From Verrucomicrobiota bacterium (GTDB lineage: Bacteria; Auribacterota; JABMQX01; JAFGEW01), in NCBI GenBank assembly GCA_016931415.1, contig JAFGEW010000103.1:1-38716 (forward strand): a stretch of 38,716 nt of DNA. Reading direction: 5' to 3'. Made by a program: the position numbers and the translations under genes. How positions within the stretch are numbered: position 1 is the first letter of the stretch; each line of letters starts with the position of its first letter. The notes beneath the pieces were generated by a model that had not been told where the DNA came from, did no database searches, and worked only from the letters and a program-made list of their open reading frames with translations. Below, in pieces: positions 31,568-38,716 of the stretch.

Positions 31568-33547
31568 ATGAGAACACGTCTTGCGCAATGTCTCCGCTGG
31601 TACGTGTCCTGGCTCGTCGCCGTCGCGGCAATGCTCGCGTGCGCGTCTGCCAGTTGGGCCGCAGCCCATCAGTACATCGAGCAGACGACGCTCTTGCTCG
31701 TGTACCAGCACTACATCAACAACGAAGAGACGAAGGCGGACGGTACGCACCCACGGCACAGCTTCACCGACGCCGAGGTCGAGATGTTCAAGACGCAGCC
31801 GACGATTGTCAGCGAGTTCCTCTGGCGGGCGTCGCACTTCCGCCTCCACGTCAAGTACGTCGGCGCGCTGGTGATCACCGACACGTTGACCGAGGCCGAC
31901 ATTGACGAGGAGTGGATCAGCGCCAAGCGGATACACAAGGACCTGACCGATAACGGCTACGACGACGACAGCTTCAACCTTATCATGGTCGTGTGGCCCT
32001 TGGAGGCCACGGAGAAGTACGGCACATGGGCCGGCGGCCTCCCGGGCGCAACCAAGGGCGACGTGTATCTGCCCAAGACGCGCCTCGACGTGAGCATGTA
32101 TGGGCCGGGACGCGACATCTCGGAAGCGCACTGGACCATTCTGCATGAGCACCAGCACGTCCTGGACGACTGGTTCGGCGGCGCGAGCGGCCTGGGGTGG
32201 GGCGAGCAGGAGTATCGCAACCCGGATGCCGGCGCTTGGGCGATGCCATGGCCCGTCGACAACGGCGGGACGGAGTGCTTCCTGGCCACCTACGAAGTCT
32301 CTGCCCGGAACTGGAAGGACTGGCTCATCCTGGGCAAAGAAGGCGATACGAGCGGCACGCAGAAGGTGCTCCCCGATAACGATGGGGACGGCCTGCCCGA
32401 CAGCGATCCAGACAACTGCGGCATTTCGCTCACGGAGGCCACGTTTAAAACCGATCCCACCAAGGCCGATACGGACGGCGACGGCGTGAGCGACAAGGAC
32501 GAAGCGATCGGCGACTACACCGGCAGCTTGAACGGCACAGCCGTCGACACAGACGGCGACGGCCTCCTGGATGGGGCCGATTGGTGCCCGCGCTACCCCA
32601 GCATCAACACGCTGCCGCGCAAGATGCCCAAGATCGACGGAACGATCAACGGCGACGAGTACGCCCTGTTCTCCACGTTCCGCCGGGATGAAGGCCTCTC
32701 CGGCGTCCTCTATGCTGCGTGGAACGATGGCGTGCTCTTCCTCGCTGCCTCCATCACCGACGGCAACGTCGTCACCGGCAACGCCAGGCCCGAGGACAAC
32801 GACGGCGTCCAGTGGCTGCTCGACATCGATGGCGACGGCTGGGATAAGACCAAGGACCTCGGCATGCTCAACTACATGGTCTGGGTCACCCAGGACAAGG
32901 ACGGCAAAGCGGTCGTCTCTCTCCGCGAGCGGCTGAATGATGATGGCCAGCCGCTGTCGAACGCCGGCATCGTGGCCGCCTTCAAGCGCCGTGACGACGG
33001 CTACGACGTCGAGGTGGCGGTCCCGGAACGCGCCCTGGTCGGCGCCACGTTCAAGCACGGCCGGGGCTTCCGCATGGCACAGCACGTTCTGGACGCCGAT
33101 GGCGCCGGTCGTGCGGAGTGGTGCGATACCACGCTGCCCAACGTGAATTTCAACTATCCGATGTACGCTCCCTACCTGCGGTGGGTCGGACTGGATGGAG
33201 GCCCCGAGGCCCAGAAGGCCCTGGCCGGCACAAGGCCGCCCATGCCGAGTCCGGCGACGTTCGCCGTCGCCCCGCATCGCGTCGGCGATAGCATCGTCAT
33301 GAAGGCGACGCCGGGCAGCGGCCCCAACGGCCCGATCGAGTACTGCTTCGTCGAGTGCACGGGAGAGCAAGGGCGCCGCGTGCGCGGGTGGTCCACCGAC
33401 CCCAATTTCGAGGTGAAAGGCGTTGGCCCCGGCGAGTACTGCTACGTCGTCTACATGCGCAACGCCCTCGGCGCCATGACACAGAGCGGACCGGCGATCG
33501 TCCCGGAACAGCGCTCCTCAGACCGTCGCCGGCGGTCGCACGACTGA
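31568..33547 (+). CDS. Secreted HExxH metalloprotein with TSP3 and CBM9-like domains
   Basis: This 659-residue exported protein has a signal peptide (core WLVAVAAMLACASASWA, cleaved near residue 34). Residues about 35-250 carry ILHEHQHVLDDWF with His193-Glu194-x2-His197, a zincin site, and Glu236 in GGTE as a possible third ligand. Calcium-binding thrombospondin type 3-like loops follow at about 270-345 (DNDGDGLPDSD, DTDGDGVSDKD, DTDGDGLLDGAD). Then comes a CBM9/DOMON-like beta-sandwich at about 354-545 (KIDGTINGDEY, DNDGVQWLLDIDGDG) and a short Ig-like end. ATG 31568 has AAAGGAG upstream; ATG 31547 overlaps the mannosidase stop as ATGA and is the alternative. A surface protease or glycan-binding enzyme acting with the mannosidase is inferred. 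Confidence 0.82.
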   Translation: MRTRLAQCLRWYVSWLVAVAAMLACASASWAAAHQYIEQTTLLLVYQHYINNEETKADGTHPRHSFTDAEVEMFKTQPTIVSEFLWRASHFRLHVKYVGALVITDTLTEADIDEEWISAKRIHKDLTDNGYDDDSFNLIMVVWPLEATEKYGTWAGGLPGATKGDVYLPKTRLDVSMYGPGRDISEAHWTILHEHQHVLDDWFGGASGLGWGEQEYRNPDAGAWAMPWPVDNGGTECFLATYEVSARNWKDWLILGKEGDTSGTQKVLPDNDGDGLPDSDPDNCGISLTEATFKTDPTKADTDGDGVSDKDEAIGDYTGSLNGTAVDTDGDGLLDGADWCPRYPSINTLPRKMPKIDGTINGDEYALFSTFRRDEGLSGVLYAAWNDGVLFLAASITDGNVVTGNARPEDNDGVQWLLDIDGDGWDKTKDLGMLNYMVWVTQDKDGKAVVSLRERLNDDGQPLSNAGIVAAFKRRDDGYDVEVAVPERALVGATFKHGRGFRMAQHVLDADGAGRAEWCDTTLPNVNFNYPMYAPYLRWVGLDGGPEAQKALAGTRPPMPSPATFAVAPHRVGDSIVMKATPGSGPNGPIEYCFVECTGEQGRRVRGWSTDPNFEVKGVGPGEYCYVVYMRNALGAMTQSGPAIVPEQRSSDRRRRSHD

Positions 33548-33573
33548 CAAGAGCACCTTCAGTCAGACAGCTT

Positions 33574-33604
33574 GCGGGCCTGGATGCGTGTCATCCAGGC
33601 CCGC
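33574..33604 (+). terminator. Hairpin terminator, second GCGGGCCTGGAT stem
   Basis: A 13-bp stem GCGGGCCTGGATG/CATCCAGGCCCGC with a 5-nt loop (CGTGT), 27 nt after the stop of the metalloprotein gene, is followed by GTTGCTTTGCTC. It shares a 12-bp stem core with 28107-28137, although the flanks and loop differ. Confidence 0.75.
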
Positions 33605-33661
33605 GTTGCTTTGCTCGATTCGTGCGTTGAACTGACTCCAGCGATGAACTAGCATCGCCGT

Positions 33662-34699
33662 ATGGGCAAAACGGCTTTCTCAAAGGCTCTCGTAGCCGCC
33701 GCTTTGTTTGGCACCGCCACGCCTTTCTCCAAGACCCTTCTCGACAGCCTCCAAGAGAATCTGCTGGCCGGACTCCTCTACCTGGGAGCAGCTATCCTCC
33801 TTCTGCCTCGCGTCGTCTTCCTCATCCGAAAGGGGAGCGTGTTCTTTCCGCGCGACGCCGCGAACAGGCGGCGCCTCGTCGGGGCGATCTTTTTCGGCGG
33901 CATGGTCGGACCGGTCCTTCTCCTCGTCGGCCTGAAACAGGCGATGGCGGCATCGGTCTCGATGTGGCTCAACCTGGAGACGGTCGCTACGTCGATCCTG
34001 GCCTACCTGATCTTCCGCGAGCACATCGGCGGCTGGACCTGGCTGGGCAACCTGGGCGTTCTGGCGGCCGGGCTGCTGCTGAGCGCGACGGCCGGCGGAT
34101 GGGCGGGGTGGATCGGGATCGCCTGCGTGGGCGGCGCCGCCGTCGCGTGGGGCCTCGACAACAACTTCACCGCCACCATCGACGGCATTACGCCGGAGAT
34201 GAGCACGTTCTGGAAAGGAGCCTTCGCCGGTACCGCCAACCTCGCCCTCGGCCTGGCGCTCCAGCCGACGGCGCCCGCGCTGAACTGGCTGGCAGCGCTC
34301 GTGCTCGGCGGCTTCGCCTATGGCCTCAGCATCGTCCTCTACATCAGCTCGGCGCAGGTCATTGGCGCCACCCGCTCCCAGATGGTCTTCGCCTCCGCCC
34401 CGTTCTTCGGCGTGCTGCTGTCCGTGACCTGGCTCGGGGAGCGCCTGCGCGTGGCTCAACTGGCCGCCGCAGGCATCCTTCTGGCCTCGTTGGGACTCAT
34501 GTTCTTGGGCCGGCATCCCCACGAACATGTGCACGAGCTCCACACGCACGAGCACAGCCACCGGCACGATGATGCTCATCACGACCACCTCCATGAGGGA
34601 TTGCCCGCCGGCGCCAAGCACAGCCACGTCCACACGCACGAACGCGTTGTGCACAACCACCCCCATTGGCCCGACCTTCACCACAGGCATGTCCACTAG
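33662..34699 (+). CDS. EamA/DMT-family transporter with His-rich tail
   Basis: This 345-residue inner-membrane protein has about ten hydrophobic segments in two EamA halves (about 8-140 and 145-280), ending each half in the usual short helix pairs (LNLETVATSILAYLIFREHIG; TRSQMVFASAPFFGVLLSVTWLGERL). These families move small metabolites out of or into the cell. The last 60 or so residues are exceptional: roughly two dozen histidines in HxH patterns with Asp and Glu (HEHVHELHTHEHSHRHDD...), which would bind Ni, Zn, Co or Cu ions. Metal export or sensing is therefore plausible. The ribosome site is weak. A terminator precedes it and a repeat island follows. Confidence 0.88.
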   Translation: MGKTAFSKALVAAALFGTATPFSKTLLDSLQENLLAGLLYLGAAILLLPRVVFLIRKGSVFFPRDAANRRRLVGAIFFGGMVGPVLLLVGLKQAMAASVSMWLNLETVATSILAYLIFREHIGGWTWLGNLGVLAAGLLLSATAGGWAGWIGIACVGGAAVAWGLDNNFTATIDGITPEMSTFWKGAFAGTANLALGLALQPTAPALNWLAALVLGGFAYGLSIVLYISSAQVIGATRSQMVFASAPFFGVLLSVTWLGERLRVAQLAAAGILLASLGLMFLGRHPHEHVHELHTHEHSHRHDDAHHDHLHEGLPAGAKHSHVHTHERVVHNHPHWPDLHHRHVH

Positions 34700-34763
34700 C
34701 GGAATGGTCCTGACCTCTGATTCCGAAGGATCCCACCGTGAGCCTTGCGCCCACACGTGTCCT

Positions 34764-34811
34764 CGCGCGCCCACGCGCGTCCCCGCGCGCTTACGCGCGT
34801 CCCCGCGCGCG
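34764..34811. repeat. CGCGCG core repeated every 10 bp
   Basis: Five CGCGCG cores start at 34764, 34774, 34784, 34794 and 34804, exactly 10 bp apart, separated by CCCA, TCCC, CTTA and TCCC. Such alternating purine-pyrimidine cores can adopt Z-DNA, and any two can pair with each other. Confidence 0.85.
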
Positions 34812-34843
34812 TTGGTGAGACATCCTCCTCTCTCCGCCCACAT

Positions 34844-35170
34844 TCTCGGATAAGGGGCTTTTCTCCTCGAGGAAGCCCTTCACCCGATGGGTGTGACGCA
34901 CGGAGGAGGACGAGCCCCGCCTTGGCGGGGCGGCTGGGAGTAGCCACGGGTGCGAACCCGTGGGGCGGAACGCAACGAGCAACGCCCCGAGCCCCTTGAG
35001 GGGCGATTGAGATTCCTCGTCGAGGGTTTGGACCTGAATCGGCCCTCAAGGGGCTCGGTACGTCGCGTCATACGCCGGTCCACGGGCTATCGCCCGTAGC
35101 TACTGCCAAACGCTCCTGACGGAGCTTCCAGGCTCTACCTGACGACTGCTACCCGCCGATCTGGGTCCGG
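34844..35170 (-). repeat. Dispersed hairpin element, copy 2 (inverted)
   Basis: This is the reverse complement of 5126-5505 with only scattered differences, minus one block of about 60 bp. It keeps the GGCGGGGC/GCCCCGCC, CCACGGGT/ACCCGTGG, 25-bp arm (34987-35011 with 35034-35057) and GCTCC/GGAGC hairpins. Some arm positions are mismatched here, unlike the perfect arms in copy 1. Confidence 0.85.
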
Positions 35171-35250
35171 AAAAACCTTGCCCCTCGGCGGCGTATGCCG
35201 GTACCCTTTCCTGCGGTCATGGGGCAATACAGGTGGAAAGGAGCTGACAA

Positions 35251-35814
35251 ATGGTCATCGTCTATGTGCTGATCGCCGTCGTCGTCGTCATCCTTATCGC
35301 CATGGCGTCGATGTACAACGGGCTGAAGATCCTCCGCAACCGCGTCGAGAACGCCTGGTCGCAGATCGACGTCCAGCTCAAGCGACGCTACGACCTGATC
35401 CCCAACCTGGTCGAGACGGTCAAAGGCTACGCCGCGCACGAGAAGGACACCCTCGAGCGCGTCATCCAGGCCCGCAACATGGCCATCTCCGCCAAGGGCG
35501 TCAAGGAACAGGGCGAGGCCGAGAACATGCTCACCGGCGCACTCAAGTCGATCTTCGCGCTGGCCGAGAGCTACCCGAACCTCAAGGCGAACGAGAACTT
35601 CATGATGCTCCAGGAAGAACTCGCCGGCACCGAGGGCAAGATCGCTTTCGCCCGCCAGTTCCACAACGACTGCGTCATGAAGTACCAGACCAAGAAGGAG
35701 CTGTTCCCGACCAATATCGTCGCCGGCATGTTCAGCTTCCCCAACAAAGAGTACTTCGAGATCGAAGCCCCGGCCGAACGCCAGGCACCGAAGGTGTCGT
35801 TTACGGGCGCTTAG
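35251..35814 (+). CDS. lemA: LemA family protein
   Basis: This 187-residue membrane-anchored protein has one N-terminal transmembrane helix (VIVYVLIAVVVVILIAMASMY). The conserved LemA helical bundle follows: YNGLKILRNRVENAWSQIDVQLKRRYDLIPNLVETVKGYAAHEKDTLE, then a Glu/Leu-rich helix (LAESYPNLKANENFMMLQEELAGTEGKIAFARQFHND) and the short ending FPNKEYFEIEAPAERQAPKVSF. Length is standard. Its biochemical role is not settled; LemA is often found next to HtpX-type proteases, as here. ATG 35251 has AAAGGAG upstream. Confidence 0.93.
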   Translation: MVIVYVLIAVVVVILIAMASMYNGLKILRNRVENAWSQIDVQLKRRYDLIPNLVETVKGYAAHEKDTLERVIQARNMAISAKGVKEQGEAENMLTGALKSIFALAESYPNLKANENFMMLQEELAGTEGKIAFARQFHNDCVMKYQTKKELFPTNIVAGMFSFPNKEYFEIEAPAERQAPKVSFTGA

Positions 35815-35862
35815 GACGAGCGCCCACACGGGAACGTGGCACGCGAGGAGAAGGATTCCTTC

Positions 35863-35932
35863 GACAGGATCAACACGATTAGCTGGATCTCCCGGGCTCT
35901 TCCTGATCACGCCGATCCTGTTGATCCTGTCC
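35863..35932. repeat. GACAGGATCAACA inverted repeat
   Basis: GACAGGATCAACACGATT (35863-35880) is followed after about 33 nt by GATCCTGTTGATCCTGTCC (35914-35932), giving a 13-bp-plus inverted pairing. It belongs to the ATCCTGT-type repeat family of 27492-27539 and 38018-38278, and sits between lemA and htpX. Confidence 0.7.
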
Positions 35933-35983
35933 AGATGTCCTCGCTCTGTTCCAGTCCGTCAACGCGGCATGGAATAGGACACC

Positions 35984-36940
35984 ATGTACGAACAGATTTC
36001 GAGCAACAAGCGGAAGTCGTTCTTCGTCTGCTTTGTGTTCCTGGTGCTGATCGGGTTCCTGGGGTGGGTGTTTACCCAGGTGACCGGCATCGGGTGGTAC
36101 TGGGGCGTCGGGATCGCCACGCTTGTCGCTCTGGCCATGGCGTGGACGAGCTACTACTGGAGCGACAAGATCGTGCTCCAGATGAGCAAGGCGCGGCCCA
36201 TCGAGCCGGACAGGTACCCGAAGCACGCGTTCCTCAGGAACGAGGTCGAGGGGCTGGCGCTCGCCGCAGGCTTCACCAAGCCGCCGAAGTGCTACATCAT
36301 CAACGACAGCGCCCCGAACGCCTTCGCCACGGGCCGCAACCCCGAGCACGGCGTTGTCTGCGTCACGACCGGCCTGCTCGATAAGCTCGACCGGTACGAA
36401 CTCCAAGGCGTGCTGGCACATGAGATGTCGCACATAAAGAACTACGATATCCTGCTCCAGACGATCGTGGTGGTCATGGTCGGCGTAGTTGCCCTGCTCA
36501 GCGATGCGATTTTCCGGATCACCTTGTACAGCGGCGGCCGCGCCGGCCAGCAACGGCGCTCCAGCAGCCGGGACAGGGGAGGGAACCAAGCGCAGATCAT
36601 CCTGCTCGTTGTCGGCTTGGTCCTGGCCATCCTGACGCCTATCATTGCTCAGATGCTGCGGTTCTGGGTTTCGCGCAAGCGCGAGTTCCTGGCCGACGCC
36701 GATGGCGCCCTGCTGACGCGCTACCCGGAGGGGCTGGCGCGCGCCCTGCAGAAGATCTCTGGCGATCGCGAGCCGCTCGAGGTCGCCAACAAGGCCACGG
36801 CGCACATGTACATCATTGATCCGATGGCAGCGCGCGGACAGCGCGTAGTGAGCGGCCTGTTCTCGACGCACCCGCCGGTCCAGGCGCGGATCGCCGCCCT
36901 GCGGTCAATGGGCAACATCGCGCAACAACCTGATGAATAG
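35984..36940 (+). CDS. htpX: HtpX-like M48 membrane zinc metalloprotease
   Basis: This 318-residue inner-membrane protease is expected to cut damaged membrane proteins. Two N-terminal membrane helices (about 12-32 and 38-58) precede the zinc motif His146-Glu147-x2-His150 (LAHEMSHIKNYD). Two more helices follow (about 158-185 and 205-230), then the third ligand Glu234 in RKREFLADADGA and the closing FSTHPPVQARIAAL. The cytoplasmic loop has an extra Arg/Ser-rich stretch (GRAGQQRRSSSRDRGGNQ). Length is slightly above E. coli HtpX. The ribosome site before ATG 35984 is poor, and a repeat separates it from lemA, so it may have its own expression signals. Confidence 0.92.
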   Translation: MYEQISSNKRKSFFVCFVFLVLIGFLGWVFTQVTGIGWYWGVGIATLVALAMAWTSYYWSDKIVLQMSKARPIEPDRYPKHAFLRNEVEGLALAAGFTKPPKCYIINDSAPNAFATGRNPEHGVVCVTTGLLDKLDRYELQGVLAHEMSHIKNYDILLQTIVVVMVGVVALLSDAIFRITLYSGGRAGQQRRSSSRDRGGNQAQIILLVVGLVLAILTPIIAQMLRFWVSRKREFLADADGALLTRYPEGLARALQKISGDREPLEVANKATAHMYIIDPMAARGQRVVSGLFSTHPPVQARIAALRSMGNIAQQPDE

Positions 36941-36952
36941 AGAGTTAGGCCT

Positions 36953-37552
36953 ATGAAGAGAATCTGTCACATGATGTGCCGCTCAAGTATTACTTTATGT
37001 GCCGTTGCGGCGATATTGTCTCTCAGCGTAACGCTGGCCGTGTGGTTCGGGTCCTCCATGGCGTCCGAAGAAGCCACGACGGCCGCCATTTCGGTGGGCC
37101 GGATGGTCTTTTGCCGTTCCATCGAGGAACGCGAGCCGAAGGATGCTGCCGAGACGTTTCCGACTGACGTGGGGCGAATCTACTGCTTCACGGCGATCCT
37201 CAACGCCGGGCCCGAGGAGACGCACGTCGTCCACAAGTGGTACCGCGGCGAGGAGCTGATGGCCGAGGTGAAGCTGAAGGCCCAGGGCGAGTATTGGCGC
37301 ACGTGGAGCGTCAAGGGCATCATGGCGGAATGGACCGGCCGGTGGCGCGTGGACGTGGTTTCGGCTGCGGGCGATGTGCTGAAATCCGCGTCGTTTGTCG
37401 TTGGCGAAGCCGAACCGGTTGAGGACGCCGACAGCGAGGCAGACGGAACGGACGGCCAGAGCCAAGATGAGCCGCCGAATGACGGCGAGGACCACGGCGA
37501 CCCCGAGGGCGGTGGACCCGATGAAGGCTCGGGGGAGGATGCTGGTTGCTGA
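36953..37552 (+). CDS. DUF2914 domain membrane-anchored protein
   Basis: This 199-residue protein has an N-terminal hydrophobic segment (about 12-35: SITLCAVAAILSLSVTLAVWFGSS), a signal anchor or signal peptide. A beta-rich DUF2914-like domain follows at about 45-150, seen in the run VGRIYCFTAI, VVHKWYRGEELM, YWRTWSVKGI, GRWRVDVV and LKSASFVVG. The last 45 residues are an acidic, Asp/Glu/Gly/Pro-rich tail ending in Gly-Cys. The domain's role is unknown. It starts 12 nt after htpX stops, so the two are probably co-transcribed; GAGAG upstream is a modest ribosome site. Confidence 0.78.
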   Translation: MKRICHMMCRSSITLCAVAAILSLSVTLAVWFGSSMASEEATTAAISVGRMVFCRSIEEREPKDAAETFPTDVGRIYCFTAILNAGPEETHVVHKWYRGEELMAEVKLKAQGEYWRTWSVKGIMAEWTGRWRVDVVSAAGDVLKSASFVVGEAEPVEDADSEADGTDGQSQDEPPNDGEDHGDPEGGGPDEGSGEDAGC

Positions 37553-37705
37553 TTGGCTGAGTTTCTTCTGGCTCCCCTCAACGTCTGATAAGATATATTA
37601 TATAAACTAGCGACTGCGTAGGCCCCTTTGTGCCTTCACCACGCCTCGCCAGCCCTCCCCTCCAGCCTCCTTTTCAAGCAGCCTCACCGCGCGGGTTCCA
37701 GGTGC

Positions 37706-37781
37706 GTGCGCGGCGCGGCGCCGCGTGCGCAGCGGGGCGCTGCGTGCGCGGCGGCGCGCCGCGTCCGTGGCGCGGTACCGC
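37706..37781. repeat. 19-bp tandem hairpin array
   Basis: Three clear 19-bp units begin at 37706, 37725 and 37744: GTGC followed by a 6-bp stem, a 3-nt loop and the matching stem (GCGGCG-CGG-CGCCGC, GCAGCG-GGG-CGCTGC, GCGGCG-GCG-CGCCGC). A fourth unit at 37763 is decayed (GTCC, with GTGGCG/TACCGC partly paired by wobble). In unit 2 the changes on both sides of the stem match each other. Confidence 0.85.
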
Positions 37782-37957
37782 GTGTGCAGGAGCTCCGGCG
37801 GCGGCTCCACGGGGCCACATGCTGACTGGCTGCCGAGCGAGCGCACGCGAGCCGATCGGCTACGGCCCCTACCCGGTGTCGGCCTCATGTGTCGCTTGAG
37901 CAGGGCGCGGAGTTCGGCTTCTTCGCAGCAAGGAGTCACCACGGGGAGCACGGAGGG

Positions 37958-38300
37958 GACGGAGAGGATTAACCACGGGGGACACGGGGACAAGCAGAGC
38001 GAGGAGGGAGGAAAATGGACAGGATCAACTGGATCGCCCTGATCCTGTGAATCCTGTGAATCCTGTCAGAAGAAGGAGCTAACCACGGAGAGCACGGAGG
38101 GCACGGGGGCGGAGAGGATTAACCACGGGGGACACGGGGAACACGGGAAGGGCACGGGAACGGAGAGGACTAACCACGGGGGGCACGGGGGCGAGTAGAA
38201 CGAGGAAGGAGGAAAATGGACAGGATCAACAGGATCAACTGGATCGCCCTGATCCTGTGAATCCTGTAAATCCTGTCGGAAGAAGGAGCTAACCACGGGG
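37958..38300. repeat. Two direct copies of a composite repeat
   Basis: Copies at 37958-38090 and 38161-38300 share the same order: GGAGAGGA(T/C)TAACCACGG, a GAGGA(A/G)GGAGGAAAATGGA block, an inverted pair GACAGGATCAAC.../ATCCTGTGAATCCTGT, and AGAAGGAGCTAACCACGG. Copy 2 has one more AGGATCAAC unit. The CCACGG and ATCCTGT families are thus joined in one larger unit. Confidence 0.85.
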
Positions 38301-38331
38301 GGCACGGGGAACACGGGGACGGAGCCCGGAC

Positions 38332-38403
38332 GGCGGGCCGGGGGCGGCCCGCCCTACATCGAATTGCTTCGGCCCGGCGCGGACCACGGGCGGGACGCCC
38401 GTG
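38332..38403. repeat. Pair of GC palindromes
   Basis: GGCGGGCCG-GGGG-CGGCCCGCC (38332-38353) and CACGGGCG-GGA-CGCCCGTG (38385-38403), each followed by CTAC, are perfect hairpins. The second again has an 8-bp stem and a 3-nt loop. They resemble the islands at 121-299 and 5190-5345 in style. Confidence 0.8.
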
Positions 38404-38716
38404 CTACGTGACGCGGGTCGAGCGAGTTCGCCGAAGCGTGGCGGGGCTGACACGAATCCCCTATCCGATGATCCGCGGTTGCAGTCTGCACGGTGCGTGC
38501 GCGAGTCGGTCAGCCGGTTGGGTCGGGCGGAGGATTGCGGATCAGTGCGCTGACTTTGCTGCGGTTGCAGTGCAGTGTATCTTGGACTTCTGACACACGT
38601 GTTCGACGATGATCGCGAATGTAGGGCGCGCGCCCCTGCGCCCGCCGCGATACGCCAACAACGCGATCAGTGAGCACATACCCTCGACGACCAGTACATG
38701 CTCGGTGCACGCGGCG

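Larger units (their letters stand above)
34700..35235. repeat. Repeat island between the transporter and lemA
   Basis: No gene is supported. The island holds the 10-bp CGCGCG array (34764-34811) and the inverted copy of the dispersed hairpin element (34844-35170). The lemA ribosome site AAAGGAG follows at 35236-35242. Confidence 0.85.
37553..38716. repeat. Gene-free repeat region at the right end
   Basis: I see no supported gene. The region contains the 19-bp hairpin array (37706-37781), many copies of CCACGGGGGGCACGG-type units (about 37935-38330), two long direct repeats (37958-38090 and 38161-38300) and two palindromes (38332-38353 and 38385-38403). The last 300 bp hold only short frames and one weak promoter-like pair, TTGCTG and TATCTT near 38555-38582. 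Confidence 0.7.

Noticed and set aside
37706-37781. CRISPR-like or rRNA/tRNA structure
   Set aside because: The 19-bp units are contiguous without spacers, and no tRNA cloverleaf or anticodon can be drawn.

Overview
The window is a GC-rich bacterial chromosome segment. It carries about 26 genes, one gene tail at the left edge, and an unusually large amount of hairpin-rich repetitive DNA between genes. The gene mix (several GH57 and GH38 enzymes, a GH127-like family expansion, lipoproteins and secreted proteins with calcium-binding TSP3-type repeats) and the style of the intergenic palindromes suggest an uncultivated bacterium of the Planctomycetota/Lentisphaerota/Hydrogenedentota kind. That placement is an inference; no rRNA or other phylogenetic marker is present.

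Layout. 1-4.8 kb: a gene tail, a hairpin island, two small envelope-type hypotheticals (zinc-ribbon membrane protein; SH3-like secreted protein), a secreted unknown with an HEx3H motif on the minus strand, a tandem mini-hairpin array, and a WrbA flavoprotein. 4.8-5.5 kb: a repeat island with a 108-bp tandem repeat, of which a second, inverted copy lies at 34.8-35.2 kb. 5.6-11.9 kb: a GNAT acetyltransferase, then a glycogen block: glycogen synthase, a GalT-superfamily protein closely resembling ADP-glucose phosphorylase, a GH57 enzyme overlapping it by GTGA, and a TPR protein. 12.1-19.8 kb: four tandem paralogues with GH127 (DUF1680)-type Glu-x-Cys and Cys-Cys zinc/nucleophile motifs. One has a signal peptide, and one has the remains of a signal peptide cut off by a single-base deletion. 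20.0-23.1 kb (minus strand): two paralogous exported calcineurin-like phosphoesterases. 23.3-24.0 kb: a HEPN-MNT pair with the HEPN gene frameshifted. 24.0-33.5 kb: a secreted unknown, a second GH57 (4-alpha-glucanotransferase type), a glycine-zipper lipoprotein with a zinc ribbon, a GH38 alpha-mannosidase, and a secreted HExxH + TSP3 + CBM9-like protein. 33.7-37.6 kb: an EamA transporter with a histidine-rich tail, LemA, an HtpX-like M48 protease and a DUF2914 protein. 37.6-38.7 kb: no gene, but dense repeats.

How the genes fit together. GlgA makes alpha-1,4-glucan from ADP-glucose, the GalT-like protein may act on ADP-glucose, and the two GH57 enzymes would remodel or degrade alpha-glucan. 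The GH127-like quartet, the GH38 enzyme and the secreted CBM9-like metalloprotein look like separate tools for other glycans. LemA and HtpX are frequent neighbours linked to membrane quality control. The most noteworthy items are the GH127-like quartet with its decaying leader, the ADP-glucose-phosphorylase-like gene inside a glycogen operon, the zincin/TSP3/CBM9 fusion coupled to the mannosidase, and two arrays of tandem 3-nt-loop hairpins whose stems differ but stay paired.
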